Made by a program: the position numbers and the translations under genes. Below the pieces are notes generated by a model. It was not told the DNA's origin, ran no database searches, and saw only the letters and a program-made list of their open reading frames with translations. A DNA stretch of 64,000 nucleotides from Endomychus coccineus (Eukaryota; Arthropoda; Insecta; Coleoptera; Endomychidae), in NCBI GenBank assembly GCA_958510875.1, contig OY294069.1:166531111-166595110 (forward strand), written 5' to 3'. Below are positions 34,231 to 47,222 of the stretch, piece after piece; within the stretch, counting starts at the first letter, position 1, and each line of letters opens with the position of its first letter.

Positions 34231-35790
34231 TACAAGGCTCCCTTTTATAAATAAAATAATATAAGCAATAGATGAAAGTCTATAGATAAAAACGTACAGT
34301 TTTTATTAGATAAAAACGAATAACTTATTACATGTTTGATGTTTTGTTTTTCCCAATAAAAAAAAAGAATAAAATGATAATTCTGAATAAGGTTGAATCA
34401 GAATTACAATGTGATCTAAATATAAATAACATAATCTCGCATATATTGTTTTCTATCAGACATAACTTGTAATAATGTATGTTATAAGTATAATACTCCT
34501 CGTGTCCGAATGTGGTCAGTCACGTATATTCTCCTCTACGCTCAGTTGTTTCCGCGCTCGTTCGGCGATAGTATAAGAGAAGGAGGAGCCTATTGGTGGT
34601 CTCGACCAATCAGACCTGTTACGAATCCACGTAACGGTTCTCGGGTAACGCTTTCCATCAATTAGGTCCTCAGTAAAAACATATTCCATGTTAAAATATT
34701 AAAATACTGACTATGACCACCACAGATACTTTATTTCACCACCACAAATACTCTTCCTCCGAAAATAATAACATTATAGAATGACAGACTAACCGATCAC
34801 AGATAGAAATATCTTGAAGTTGGGTTACATAATTTGTTCTCTATGTATGTCGGTCTCAGACGCTTGAGAGAAAATCAAGCTGTCTAAGTAGACAGGTCTT
34901 ATCCGTCCCCGTTTTTATTGCTTGTTAGTTCTTTAAACAGAAAGTGTTAGTAGACCCATTTCTCTTATAGCATTTTGTTACAAGACTTGGACAGCGAGTC
35001 CATTCATACATAGACTAATAAGTAGGTGAGAATTTTTCTCGTCCCTTTTTTTGTAACTCGCCTTACGTCTAGCATAATATGCCCGACCTTAGTTTATCGA
35101 CAGTAGAAACTTTTCAAATATTTGAGGACGCTAAAAATATTCAAGTATAAGGCACAAAACAAACTTAAATATTTACATTACAAATTTAAAATTCATACAT
35201 TTGAACTTCTTAAAGAAAATTAGGTCTGGTTCGCGAAATGGCTCAAGTATAAATACGTAAATTTGAGCATCATCATTTCCCTTTTACATTTACGTAAATA
35301 TCAATATGTAAATTGGTAAACCTGTTTCCAGTTTTCGAAAGTTACGTCTTGGTGATATTTGTATTATGAATTCAAATGGCTAACACGGTTATTTCTATCA
35401 ACTGCGAAGCATATGGATTATTATATCATTAAGTATTCATATATAACGTTAAATAAATATAGCAAGAGCTATCATCGAATGAGTCGTTCTTCTAAAATTT
35501 GGCTAATGTTCATATACGAATAACGGATAAATACCAAGTTAAAATCAAAAGTGATAGAAAATGTAGTTTGGATCAAAATGAAGTTAACTTGCATCACTTG
35601 CAAACATTTTCAGGAACTCTACTATTAAAACTTTCAATTGCAAATTGTCTTGCTCTAGATATTGCTGTGGCAATGTTTTGTTCACCTAAAATTATTCCAC
35701 CATGTTTTTCACTAGTTTTTGAAAAAGAACGCCAAACCAACAAACAAATTTCTTCGTTGATTTACTTCTCGTGAGCCAATCATATTTTTC
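34231..35790. other. Intergenic, nothing coding
   Basis: AT-rich, except 34500-34680, which is more CpG-rich and contains an ATTGGT...ACCAAT inverted CCAAT-type pair (about 34590-34613). That could be promoter-like, but no gene is seen beside it. Confidence 0.4.
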
Positions 35791-36010
35791 ATGAGCTCCA
35801 GAGGAGCCTCATCATCATCATCATTAGAGCAGAAGAGGCTTAGCCCCCTGCACATTGTGCGCCCCGTGGTCAAAAGCATATTCTATTCCAACAGGTTTGT
35901 GGCACGCCAGAAACCCAGAATATTGCCAGTGCTGGCTTCTATAAGTTCTTCTGGGAGTAGTTTTGATTCTCCGAAGTTTTGGTGCTTGAAGGAGAGGAGC
36001 CCATGAGGGT
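35791..36010 (-). repeat. LINE 3' segment, minus orientation
   Basis: Its sequence (GCTTAGCCCCC, GGTCAAAAGCATATTCTATT, CAGGTTTGT, CAGAATATTG, CTGGCTTCT) parallels 40965-41060, the downstream part of the minus-strand LINE at 40930-42015. No frame recovered. Confidence 0.6.
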
Positions 36011-36039
36011 AACTTGCAAGGACTTGTTCAATAAGCCTC

Positions 36040-36510
36040 GATTATTGCAAAGGTCTGATGTAGAGGCAACAAACTCTATTCAGCCGGAGAAAACGGCCAT
36101 TATCATCTTTTCCAGGAGGTACCAGATCGAGCCTGAAGGAGAGGGTAATTGACAGTTGCCTTTGCCGAGACGACAAAATATCTGGGAGTCATCCTGGTTA
36201 AAAAAGTACTCTGGCAAAGCGTCTGTAGGCAAATGTTCTGATAACCCTTTGGCAATATAAGAGAGCATGAAGTGGAGCCTGGAGCCTGGAGCCTGAGCAG
36301 CTGATGGGGATCTACTTGGCTAGTATCATCCCAAGACTCAGGCACGTGATTCTCGTCGAAAAGAACCGAACTTATCACGGTCCAGAATACAGGGGCTCTT
36401 CCTCAGAGGCATCGACTACATCATTGAGGGTCTTGTTGAACGTGCCCCCTATCACTGACGATGAGATATCTTGCAATGATGGGCTGCATTGGGCTTCCAG
36501 TATTATTTGA
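36040..36510 (+). pseudogene. LINE reverse-transcriptase C-terminal relic
   Basis: Plus strand: SIQPEKTAIIIFSRRYQIEP, then after breaks KYLGVILVKKVLW and RQMF. This is the stretch after the YADD box (NP.KTe.v.FtrR ... KYLGVilD.kL.W) in RNase H-type LINEs. It abuts the opposite-orientation piece at 35791-36010, so the two are unrelated insertions or a rearrangement. Confidence 0.6.
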
Positions 36511-38598
36511 AAATGATTTTTCGGTCTTGTAACGTGAATATAGCTTTGTTATCGCAGATTAAAGAATTGTTACCAATGCATGTCACATTCGGTGGTATGC
36601 ATTTGTTTTATTTTCCCTTCCTACACATAATCAAATCCAGATAACAAAAACACTGCAGCTTAGTGTACGGAGAACGAAATAACCAAACACAAACAAAATT
36701 GTGAAATACAAAAGCATTGAACAAAGAGTTCAACAGCGGCTTGTCGACTCATTTATCATATCGCACGAAATGCTTGCATTTTAAATAAGTAAAAATGTGA
36801 TAATCGGGGTATATGCTTCGCCGAGCTTCTTTGGAATTCAAGTATTCCACTCAACACATTGTTATGCTAATCAAAACGCTTTCGGTGACCTCGATTATAA
36901 TACAAATAACTGATAGCGTTTGTTCCTACGTACGGGATGTCGCTTCGCTATGTAAAGAATAATGAGTCCCGGGTTTCAAATTCTAATGAGTTCGACCTGA
37001 CGACGGTATTATTAATGTCATACTTGCACAACAAATTTTCAACTTTCATGTACCTTAAACGAGTCTATTTGTAAGCAAGTTTAAATGGTAATTTTCGAGC
37101 GTCGAGATGAAGGAGGAAGCGAACCGCAAAATTAGTTTTATTACAAAGTATGTTCTCATATTTTAGACATTGACCCCTTCAGCTCCTTAATTCGAGGAAC
37201 GTAATGAATAGCAGGATGCGTAAGCAATGATTACTCTCACAGAATATCATAATTTGGAGGCACAAGCTAGTCATCCTGATTTGCATACAAACCAAGAAGT
37301 ACGCAAAACGCTGTATACCCATTGGTATCCAAGAGACACAGTAATGTGCCTACCGAGTTAAAAATTTTGTCTTTCTAAACTTTTAAAATGAAATTCTTCG
37401 GTAATCTGTCAGTTATAACACATCACTTTTCTCTACTTTTCTTTTTGTTCCCAGTGTTCAGAGCATTTAGTTTTACTTCATTCAACGATTGATTATGAAC
37501 AGAATTTGTCTTTGTTTGCCCTTCAATTCTTAAATAATATTGACTTTTTCTGGGAAATTACCAAGAAGGATTTGATCAAATATTTTGGACATTGCCAATA
37601 CCATAGTTTGAGTTTCCCATAATTTGCAATGTAAGTTTGCCATATTTCTAGAATCATTATAAAGCTGCATTTCAAATCAGGCGGAAGGACAGAAATGAGA
37701 CTCCCACAAACTCCAATTTGTGCTATATAACGATGAACTTGAAACAAATGCAACCCAAGATGTTAACTCAATCAATCAGTTGAAACAGGGGTGGACAAGT
37801 CCATTGTGCACCCCTTTGTACAAGAATGAGGCAGCGCCGAAGACTAGCATTCATCTATTAGTACAAAACTTCCTATAGCGATTCGGAGACATCCAAATAA
37901 CTCGATTTTGAATGAGGAAAAAGCCCCCTACTTATTTCGATATTAGGGTTATGATTGAGAAAGTGGAATCATTTTATTAAAAAAATTGGAAACTATCAAA
38001 CAACAGCTTCCTTTCATAAAAGAGGAACACAAGTGCTTCTGTAAAGTTTCTCGAAGAGGAGTATGCACATCTTCAAGAACAAGAAAAATAAAAACATAAT
38101 ATGTCCTTCAAGATTCATGCAATAGCTGATTTTTAATCTTGTTTAATTTGTAGATCACATTAAAGTCACCTTTGAACCAAAATTTATATGATCATTATTT
38201 ACAACTTTTATAGAAGAGTAATTAACTTGTTTATCCTAATTAGTTTAAGTTACCTTTGAACAAAAAAGTTATGTAAGACTGAGTTAATTACTTAGACTGG
38301 ATTGGAGAGTCAACACATAATTTTTTTTTTGTTACAAGGAATTCTCTGTCCTACAGTGTGAATTATAAATGCGACGACTGAGTCGACTACAATCGTATAG
38401 TTGCAGCCACTAGCAGTGATTTGTGTTTTTTCTTCACTCATCAAAAAGAAAAATATTTTGCTAAAAACGCTTCTTCAGGAAACAAACAATTTATTACACG
38501 ACACCTTCACCCATCCACAGCTTCAATCTAAATTCAAGAATCAACCTCACCTACCTTTCATCGAATATTCACAGATCTCGTTCTAAAATTTTTATTCA
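36511..38598. other. Intergenic, nothing recognised
   Basis: Two kilobases of AT-rich DNA without recognisable protein motifs or repeats. Confidence 0.55.
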
Positions 38599-39695
38599 TT
38601 GAGTACCTGCTACTTGTACCATCTGATTAATTCAAATGTGGGAGTACCACAGGGCATCATAATAGGCCCTGTGATATTTAGGTTATATATAAATGATCTG
38701 GCGACCTGGTTTGACACACGGATAACACCAGCAATATCGGATGGAAACAATAATGATCTGAAAGGAGATCTGCCAAACAAATTTAACACATCTTGCGCAA
38801 TGGTTCTCAAATAATTCCTCATGTCGTAATAAATCTAAAACTAATTTTACTCGTTTTCACAATTATCAAAATAAATCAGATTTAAATATGGAGTTATTGG
38901 TAAATGGTGAAAATATGAAAAATTTTGAACAGGCACAATTTCTGGGTACAACTCTGAATGGTCATCTAAATTGAAAGGAGCACTGCAAGACATTAGTCTT
39001 CAAAAGTTATTCTATATGCTATTTGCTGCGTAACCTGAAAACTATACTTCTGGAAGAACAACTTTTGTCGGTGTATCATTTACAGGTTGATTCGCGAATC
39101 TGGTATGGTGTTTGCTTCTGGGGTTGCTCATCGGCATCCTCAGAAGTATTCCTGGCTCAAAAAAGAGCATTTCGGTGTTATGCCGAGTTAACAACACACT
39201 TTCATGCAGAAATTTCTTTAAAGAGTATGTATTTTACCACTAGCTTTTGTCTTTATTTCTGAACTTTGCAGTTACGTATTTTCAAAAAAACTTGAATTCT
39301 GCATAATTCTGCATCACTTCAACACTAGATTAGCCCATCTCTATAGGTTGCTATTGAAAAAATTGAATGTAGGTCAGGAACTCCAAGTTACCTTGGAGTG
39401 AACATCTTCAACAATTACCAGCTACAGTTAAAGAAAATAATTTTAATGCACAAACCTTCAGAAACAAATTAAAATATTTCTTACCAGAATACAGCTACAG
39501 TACATTATTCAAGAATATTTCCTTGACACCTAGAATTTTACAATATTTATTCACTTAAATTGTGCATGTACAATTTTTTAACGTTATTTTGTAACCACTA
39601 CAACTTATATTATATATATTTTCCTCGACTTTTTATATACACTGTAATGCCTTATTGAAAATAAATAATTAATATTATTATTATTATTATTACTT
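38599..39695 (+). pseudogene. LINE reverse-transcriptase relic with (ATT)n tail
   Basis: Plus strand: NVGVPQGIIIGPVIFRLYINDLATWFDT (RT motif B and following), then QAQFLGTTLNGHLN, KSYSICYLLRNLKTILL, SRIWYGVCFWGCSSAS and LAQKRAFRCYAEL, the usual 3' half of jockey/CR1-like ORF2. Stops and frameshifts occur throughout. It ends in ATTATTATT repeats at 39667-39691, the same tail type as the LINE at 18354. Confidence 0.8.
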
Positions 39696-39908
39696 GGTTC
39701 ATCATATTTGATCAAGTACCATTAACATGACCCATGCTAAATATGACCTAGATCAGTTGCCATACTCATTTGATATAACAATATCGTTCAGATAGCATTT
39801 CAAAGACATACCAATAAGACAAGAACAAGCAACAAACAGTTTTTATTAAGTTTCCATAATATTACATTTTTTGCACGTAATTCAGACTTATTGGTTTTTC
39901 TCCTTTAG

Positions 39909-40061
39909 AGAAGTGGCAGTTCTCAGGGACCTTCACCCGTACAAGTGGTACCGATGCAAAGGAAATCTGGTACCTATGTTCCAACCCATAGAAACTATAT
40001 GGGCGCCATGACATCCATGGATGACCTGCGGAGAGCGTGCAAGCCAGGTTTGAGGTCCTAA
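39909..40061 (+). CDS. Terminal coding exon of an unidentified gene
   Basis: A strong acceptor (TTGGTTTTTCTCCTTTAG, ending 39908) is followed by 50 in-frame codons and a TAA. The protein reads RSGSSQGPSPVQVVPMQRKS then GTYVPTHRNYMGAMTSMDDL and ends RRACKPGLRS. The segment is clearly richer in G+C and CpG than its surroundings, has balanced codons and no repeat copies in the window, so it looks like selected coding sequence. The exon could also begin at 39911 in another frame, but only this frame stays open with such composition. AATAAA lies near 40562 in a plausible 3' UTR. I do not recognise the family; upstream exons are not seen in the repeat-filled 31-39.9 kb region. Confidence 0.5.
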   Translation, partial: RSGSSQGPSPVQVVPMQRKSGTYVPTHRNYMGAMTSMDDLRRACKPGLRS

Positions 40062-40929
40062 TGGAGAACAAGAAAATTAGAAAGTCAACAATTATTATTG
40101 GAAGTACATACGTAAAATAATTTACGGATTATTAAGTGAATGAACAGGAAATCGATTAAAATATATAATGTAGATTTTTGGAAAAGATTTTTGTTCTAAT
40201 CATTGCTCGAAATATTTAAGTATTGTTGCAATTGCTTTGTATGTCAGTAAGTTAATTGGAAAATCCAGAATATGCTGGAGCCATGGTTTTCATTGTAACC
40301 GAGGATTATTTTTTATGTTATCATTAATTAACTTATAGTTAATGAGCGGTTTTGTGAGTGGTTACGACAATGTGAGAATTATGAAAAGTTAATTAGAATT
40401 ATGTGTTTTGTTATCAATAATTATTTTAACGTGTGTACTTTATTATTATAACCTATATTTTTATGATCATGATTTCATAAACAAGTTTCTATTCATACAG
40501 TATTTGACTTGTTATTAACACTGAATTGTGATTCATTTGTTAGTTCAAAAATTGTTAGTAAATAAATATTTCACAATAATATGAACATTCAATTAATTAT
40601 CAGCATTATTGGTGGTGAAAAAATATTTTATTGAATAATTTGGGTTTGTATTAGGATTGATGAAGAAATTTGTATCTAGTCATATCATAAATTTATTCTG
40701 AGTTTGCAAGATGGGATCACTACCGTTGCATATTTATTATATAATTTAAAAGCAGGCCAGAGCAATCTATGGAAGTGGAATTTGTGAACATAAAAGTCTT
40801 TCTACGATGAGAATATTTTGGGATCGGTTGAAATTATTTCGGCCTTTTTCTAATGGTAAGTTGTCCAAATACTAGCACTGAATATTAACTACATATCGAT
40901 ACCTGGTGATCTTCTGAGTAGGAAGGTAA
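40062..40929. other. Possible 3' UTR, then AT-rich spacer
   Basis: AT-rich. AATAAA at about 40562 could end the gene whose last exon is at 39909. A short ATG frame at 40807-40855 (MRIFWDRLKLFRPFSN) runs into a good donor GTAAGTTG and might be a first exon of another gene, but nothing downstream connects to it. Confidence 0.35.
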
Positions 40930-42015
40930 GTACCTCTCAGACATCCTTCATCGTTTGAGTAGAGGGGGCTTAGCCCCCAAATGCACTTAGGCCTCATGGT
41001 CAGAAGCCTATTCTATTCTAGCAGGTTTGTACCCAGAATATTGTCAGTTCTGGCTTCCTTAAGATCTTTTGAGAGCAGTTTGCCCATAGTGTGAAGATGT
41101 TTGTTAAGACGGCACTGACCCGTTAGGATTCCAGTCATCTCGTTGATGTCCCTTCTGTTCAGAGAAAGGAGTTTCTTTGAGAGCCTATGCACAGGCTCTT
41201 TGCGTGGTGATTCTTGCCACAGTTCTGAGACTCACCACGCAATTTGATAAAACGACCATCGGCTCTGACCCGACGTGGAGTTGGCCATTTCGTTTCCTTC
41301 AACTCCACTGTGTCCAGGGATCCGGATGAGTTGAACTTTATTTCTTCTGGCTAGTTCAGCCAGTGTACTCCTGCATTCTTTGACAAGCCTTGATGTGACT
41401 CTGGGTGATTTGAGAGCCCCTAGAGCCGACCGGCTGTCTGTGCAAATATATGTGAGCCTCCGCCTGAAAAACCGCGCAGTAAGCGCCTAGAGTCACTGAG
41501 ATGAAAATCTTTGGCCTTTTTAGGTACACTCCCGCCCCAGAAACCTGACCTACCTTGGACCTACCTGTGAACCATACGAGCCCGTCTGGTGGCAGTAGGA
41601 TGAGGATTATGGGACAAGTGAGACGTATAGCTACCATGCTTCATTTTAAGTATGGGGATTTAGAGATTGCCCAACTTAAAATCGATGAGTGCCCACGAGA
41701 GTAGTGCGTTTTGGTCCAGTGGCCTAGGCCCTTCAACCTATACTCCGTTCTCATGGCCTCAGTTCTCAGTTTTTATGATAAGTGTAGAGGTGGTAATGTG
41801 GCGAGAGCTTCAAGGTTTCTCGTTGAAGCCGCTCTCATACCGCTCCATATGCCTACGCATGCAAGCCGCTGCAGTCGGTTCAGGGGGTACTGGGATATAC
41901 CAGCCCTTGTTCTCTCAGACAGCAGAGTTCTTCCATTGTAGCGTTTCTTCACTATGTGGTGAAGCTTGCCGAATTTGATGGAGCAATTCAAGGTATCGAA
42001 CATTCGCCGCATATC
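40930..42015 (-). pseudogene. RNase H-bearing LINE, ORF2 C-terminal relic
   Basis: Minus strand, in order: YPLNRLQRLACVGIWSGMRA and TRNLEALATLPPLHL (thumb/connector), then LVWFTGRSKVGQVSGAGVYL and CAVFQAEAHIYL (RNase H: DGSK degraded to GRSK, QAE intact), followed by the decayed tail to 40930. Frames are interrupted but the order is that of one element. Sister pieces lie at 3230, 33239, 35791 and 46915. Confidence 0.8.
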
Positions 42016-43889
42016 TAAGAATCGCCGAGTGTTCCGTACACATAGTACACACTATACGAAGATCTCCACCCAAATGCGTGCGGCATTCGTTGCGGAAAAT
42101 ATACGGAAGTGGAATTTGGAAATAGACAGTTGCAACATGAAGAGCTGTGACGTTATGATTATTACTGCAAGTGTTTCAGAATAACAACGTATTGTTATTT
42201 ACTTTTGAAGAAACTAAAGATCACTCCATGTTGGATATCAGAGCAAAACTGAAGCAAATTTACTGAGCATTCGCCAACATAGTGTGTAACTACGCTGGTT
42301 CCCCGGTTAGGGTTTTGTGCCTCATTCACCGACTTCATCGGAACGTAAACGACGTTCGGTAAGTTTGTCATTCGTGGATTATGATATAGATTGGTTTCCG
42401 GATGCTGACTCCCATCCTATGATCAGTATTAACAGTTTGTGGGCAACCTCCATCTCACATAATCTCTTTCACATCTTGATCTGTGTCATTACTTCTTCAG
42501 CACGTATGTACCTCCATGCGCCACCAAAACACAATAATAATTGAACGAATACCACCCCATAGATCTGTTTGCTGTGTCTCCAAATATTATTATTATTCGG
42601 GAATTGCGATGACAAATTTAGAGTGATAGAAACACTCGAAGGTGTCCATTGTGCAATAGCTACGATAACCTTTGGCCAGAGCCTAAAGTCATTTCTAAGA
42701 AGATATCCAGTAGTTTATTCCGAGTCTATAGAAGCGGCAACGCTTTGTCACCATTTCCATCAAGACAGATTGCCCCATGATGAAAAGTCTCATTTTGTAG
42801 CGTACTCACTCATTCGCAACAGGAATGGCATTTCAGAAACATGAATGTAGTTTCAATTCAAATGAATGCTCGGAACTAAACTAAATATTTTTGCAGAATT
42901 AATTTATCTTCCGCATAAGTACTACATAAGCCGGAATCTAAATTAACTGAGGAAATAATTGCTACGTTCAAGTTTAGTTCAATTCACTTGTCACGAATAG
43001 CTGTAGTCCCAAGTAACGTTTTGCAAATTTAAATACAAGACGACGAAATACAGTTATCTACAAGGACTGGAGACATTTTCCCATTTCCGTTAGAGAGGAT
43101 CCATAATAGGTAAATCAGAGCTAAGAAATGCAGCGCCTGCATTTGCACGAACGGGCCAGCTCACAGCACATCGATATCCATAGTCATTAAGTTATGTTAA
43201 CTGGTTAATACGGTATAAGCTGTTCATTTTCGGATAGAGGATTCAGCATTTACAAGACTATTCAATTGGAACTGTATTGTAGTGGAGTCTTATTAATTCA
43301 TATTTGAATTATATAATTTTAAACATTTTGCCACGCTTCAATTTATATCTGAAAGGCCCTCATCTTCATAACTTGGAAATCACAATCGAACCTATACAAT
43401 AGGTGTATGGAGGACGACATTTTCCTTCTAAGACAATACATTTTCTTCGAAACCCAGAGTTCAATGGAAAACTGGCAAATACCTTCCAGTTAACTTCGAT
43501 TTGGGATAAAAAGATGCAATTATTGATCATTTCATTCCATTAGGAAGATCCAGCTTCTTGATATACATACGAGATCGTATTCCAGGTAACAATCTATGCC
43601 ATTTTGACATGTGTACAGAAGATTATTGAGAGTATTCGAAAACCCAAATACATGTCCTATCTGAGCCATGTTGCCTTAGAGCCGCAGAACTTATCATAAA
43701 TCAACCCTGAAGCGATTTGGGAATGTTTGTGACAAACTTTACAATTATTCAACCAGAAGTTCATGATATAATTTTATTAGGTTATTATGAAAAATAAAGA
43801 AGTGGGCTAACTGGAGAGAAAAATCAAGCGGCATATTCACTAGGCGTAAGCCAGCATCTCATATGTCAAACGACTATGTACGAATGAAC
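42016..43889. other. Intergenic, weak exon-like hints only
   Basis: At 42312-42358 a short CpG-containing stretch (PHSPTSSERKRRS) lies between CCCCGGTTAG and GTAAGTTTG and could be a small exon, but no partner exon is seen. A 91-codon frame at 42569-42841 has no known motif. Nothing else. Confidence 0.35.
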
Positions 43890-44680
43890 AACTTTGTTTC
43901 TGCTTTTCATCTGGAGCCCCTAAATTATCCAATGAAGCCAGAATAGCGGAGCAGAGACAGGTCGATGCAATCAATGAAGATCTGGCAACAAATGTTCGGC
44001 AGCCAAGCTCCAAACATATGAACAGTACTCTAGGACAGGTCGAAAACGCAAGCTTGAGTTTGGTTATATTAAACTGTAATAGATTATCAGATCTTCATTC
44101 CAAAATCATTGCCAGATCTCCATAAATTACGACAACCTGTCTCTGTTTCATTCCTCTTGATTCATTTGACGGTATAGAGGCTCTAGACGAGAAAGCGGTA
44201 TGAAGTATACCATCATCTGCAAAGCTATGTCAACCACCACATGATGAGAGAAAACTCGACAGCAAGCGACAAAGTTGATGCGACAAACTATATGACAGAA
44301 GTTTCGCAAGCAGACTTTGGTGCCAGTATCGGTCAAATATTTTGGAGATATCCATTGTTACAGATCGAGATGTTTTCCTTTTTTTGGGAATGGTTGGACT
44401 TTAGCTGTCTTCCAGCTGGAAGGAAAGTCACCAAGTTTATATGGAAGGGTGAGCAACCTGCAAAAAACTCTGGCCCATAGACTTTTAGATATTGAGATCC
44501 AGCAGAATGGGCCTAATTGTGCACTGACTGAAGGCAATTGCAGGCATATGGCTATCATTGGCAACAATATTAGGAGGGTTCTCTCTTCCCCTGTGGATCC
44601 AAAGTGGTATTTGCTGCAAACATACCAGCAAACAGGTGGGCTTTTTCTTGTGGTTTAGTAGCCAGTGTGCCATATTCTTT
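43890..44680 (-). pseudogene. Jockey/CR1-like LINE relic
   Basis: Minus strand: FCRLLTLPYKLGDFPSSWKT then AKVQPFPKKG (upstream of RT motif A), followed by WISPKYLTDTGTKVCLRNFC, a decayed DISKAFDRVWH region, and SRLEPLY. The 5' side (IVANDSHMPAIAFSQ) also fits the family. Relatives at 51240, 59200 and 63640 share the wording FPSSWKTA and SMGPD. Confidence 0.7.
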
Positions 44681-46312
44681 GGTTAGGTTAGAGAATGAGC
44701 TGGAAGTGAAATTTCCAGAGATTGCTATGGCCAAAGTTCAAAACCAAAAAAATATTCATATTTACACTGTTTTTCCTGAATTAAAAAAAAATGTGACTTC
44801 TTATTCGAAGCATGCGATTCTCGTGGTGGAATGATGAGGTTATTTTGGAACTATTAATTCTTTTCCTATAATGTTTCGATAAAAATAAATTATAATAATG
44901 ATAGACTGAGTTCAATTCTGTTTTTTATAAAACGATCACAATGTTTACAACGAAAAGCTCGTGCAAACTTTATGTATTTAATATCGGTAATCGTTAGCTA
45001 GCTTAATGTTCATTTTTGGATAAAGGATCGCACTTTGTATAAAGTTGTTACGAATAATAAATATATGAACGTTACAACGTGGATGTAATCTGAAACTTGG
45101 AAAAACGTTATTGTTTACAAGCAATATCATCGGCATGGAGGAACACCTTGCATTTTATATAAGCAAAACGGCTTCATTATTTTGTATTCAGTTTGACAAA
45201 TGGAAATTGCGTCACGTTTTTAATGCTTTTTCCTTTTACAAGTAATTGGTGTATTCAGTTGTGGATTAGCCTGTGAATATTAATTTTCATGGGATTAAAC
45301 GGAAAATTGATTCAGGAAAAATGAATTTAGTAGAATAATGTACGAATGTACTTAATTGGTTCGAGTAAATCATTGCTTCTTTTCTGCACAAGTGGTCATA
45401 GAATTATTAGAACATTGCTTAATTTGATTCAAAATTGTCACATCAGAGCTTCCATTTGATAAACGAGTTTTAATTTCAGTCTGCAATAAATTTCATCATC
45501 ATGACGCAAAATGAGACATTCATGACAAAATATCTATACGTTGATTGATAAACTATAAAAGAGTTCACACTGTGGATATATTATAACACTATTGATAAGA
45601 AATAATCAACCTCATCCACCAAAAATACTATTAAAGTAGCCATCATCAGAGTCAGCTAAATTATAAATCAAAATGTGCCTGTTTGAAGAATATTTGGGGA
45701 TAATATTGTAAACGATGGGTTACCCTAAGCTGGAGGTAACCTTTTGTTCACATCCCTGAATAGTATTTAAACAAGCATATTTTGATTTATAATTTGGTTT
45801 ACTCTGATGATGGCTACTTGGTAGCCGAAATGTCCTAAGTACTTTGATAGTATTTTTAATGGATAAGGGTGATTATTTCTTAACAATAGTGTTATAAGTT
45901 GACTGTTGGGTTCCGAAGATTTTAGCCTGGTTAGGGATCGAATGAAGATGTTAAGAGCCTTAACTGTCATGTCACAATAACGATGGCACTAAGATTGAGC
46001 AAATGAAATGCTGCTGACATGATAATGATGAAAACAGTTTTAATGATGGAGAATTTCAATACATCAACAACTAGAAGCTCTAAAACCTCAAATTTGAAAT
46101 GAACGTGATCGTTTGTGAATAAAAACTGTATTTTCACTTCTTTGTATCTCTATAACATTTGTTGTATAGATAATATGCATATGAGACATTTAAATTCCGA
46201 AAGTCACACATATTCTGATAAATTAAAAAATTAAGAATCAGGAAACCATTTATTCTTATGTATGATCAACAATTTAAAAACAATACGAAACCCAAAGTGG
46301 CGATAGATACAT
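44681..46312. other. Spacer with an inverted repeat pair
   Basis: Mostly featureless AT-rich DNA apart from the inverted repeat at 45545-45900 (listed separately). Confidence 0.55.
45545..45900. repeat. Inverted pair of the dispersed repeat also found at 6965
   Basis: Left arm (45545-45680) and right arm (45765-45900) are inverted copies sharing TGATGATGGCTACTT, ATAGTATTTTT, TGGATRAGG.TGATTATTTC and ATAGTGTTATAA. About 85 bp lies between. It could be a foldback element or two insertions facing each other. Confidence 0.65.
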
Positions 46313-46900
46313 TTATTGTGCAAAACATTTTGAAATTGACTGTTTGAGAAGACCAATATTTCCTGTGTCCTCCACCAGCACGAATAACTTAATTACACAT
46401 CTTTGGCATATTCTCTTTCCAACTTTCTTCGTACAATGGGTATACTTTTCCATTCTGCGATTAGGGCTTCTCCTAGCTGCAGGAGAGTTTGTAGTGCATT
46501 TGAACGCTTCCGAATATGCCTGTCCAAAAAATCCCATACCTTGTTCGATTGAATTTAAATCGGAACTAATCGCAGGCCAATCCATGATTTTAATACCTCG
46601 TTTTTGTGGGAAGTTTATGGTAATGTGCTATATGTGATTCCGCATGTACAACATGTTCCTCTAGCACATTATCGATGTGACGTTGAGCGTTTAGACTCCC
46701 ACGAATTACAACAAAGTCGGTTCCCTTCAATACTTATCATGCCGTGTCAAAATGGGTTTTCCGACGGATCTTCTCTGTCTCAAGTAAGCTTCTTTCATTC
46801 GATTTCTGAGCGGCTGATCTGGTCTGGAATATCTAGTTCATGAGTGGCATTGATAGCAGTTTGAATATCATTTGCTGTTGGGATACGATTACGCAATGAT
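46313..46900 (-). pseudogene. Tc1-like transposase relic
   Basis: Minus strand, N to C: RIPTANDIQTAINATHELDI, LRNRMKEAYLRQRRSVGKP, FVVIRGSLNAQRHIDNVLEE (the LNAQRYIDEVL block of Tc1 elements), then KIMDWPAISSDLNSIEQ (DWPA.SPDLNPIE, containing a catalytic Asp and the final acidic residue) and RMEKYTHC..VGKRICQRCV. Several frame changes; the QDNARPH block is not seen, so the central part is damaged. Confidence 0.8.
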
Positions 46901-46914
46901 GAAAGAACTTGCGA

Positions 46915-47222
46915 GCTCCCAGGGCCGACCGGCTGTCTGTGCAGATGTATACGCGCCTATTTACATAGTTTTTCCGCAAGTATTCCAAGGCAAATCAATA
47001 TTGCATAGGACTCCGCCTGAAAAACGTGCAGTACAAGGACCACTGAAATAGTGACCTTTGCCATTTATAGGTACAGTCCCGCTCCAGAACTCTGACATAC
47101 CTTGGACCCGTCTGTAAACCATACGAGCTATCCTGGTGGTAGTAGGGCTAAATTTTCGTTTCTCCAATTTCCTCCATCAGGGATGAGGATTATAGGAAAA
47201 GTGAGACAGATAGCAGGTATCT
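46915..47222 (-). pseudogene. RNase H fragment of a LINE
   Basis: Minus strand LVWFTDGSKVCQSSGAGLYL and VFQAESYAILICLGILA give the first RNase H motifs (Asp in DGSK, Glu in QAE) in one frame, with a stop between. Sister of 40930-42015. It abuts the Tc1 relic directly. Confidence 0.75.

Noticed and set aside
40807..40855. Possible first exon (MRIFWDRLKLFRPFSN) with a good donor
   Set aside because: Only 16 codons and no compatible downstream exon; joining to 42312 hits a stop.
42312..42358. Possible micro-exon (PHSPTSSERKRRS)
   Set aside because: Splice signals look fair, but 47 bp with no partner exon is too little evidence.
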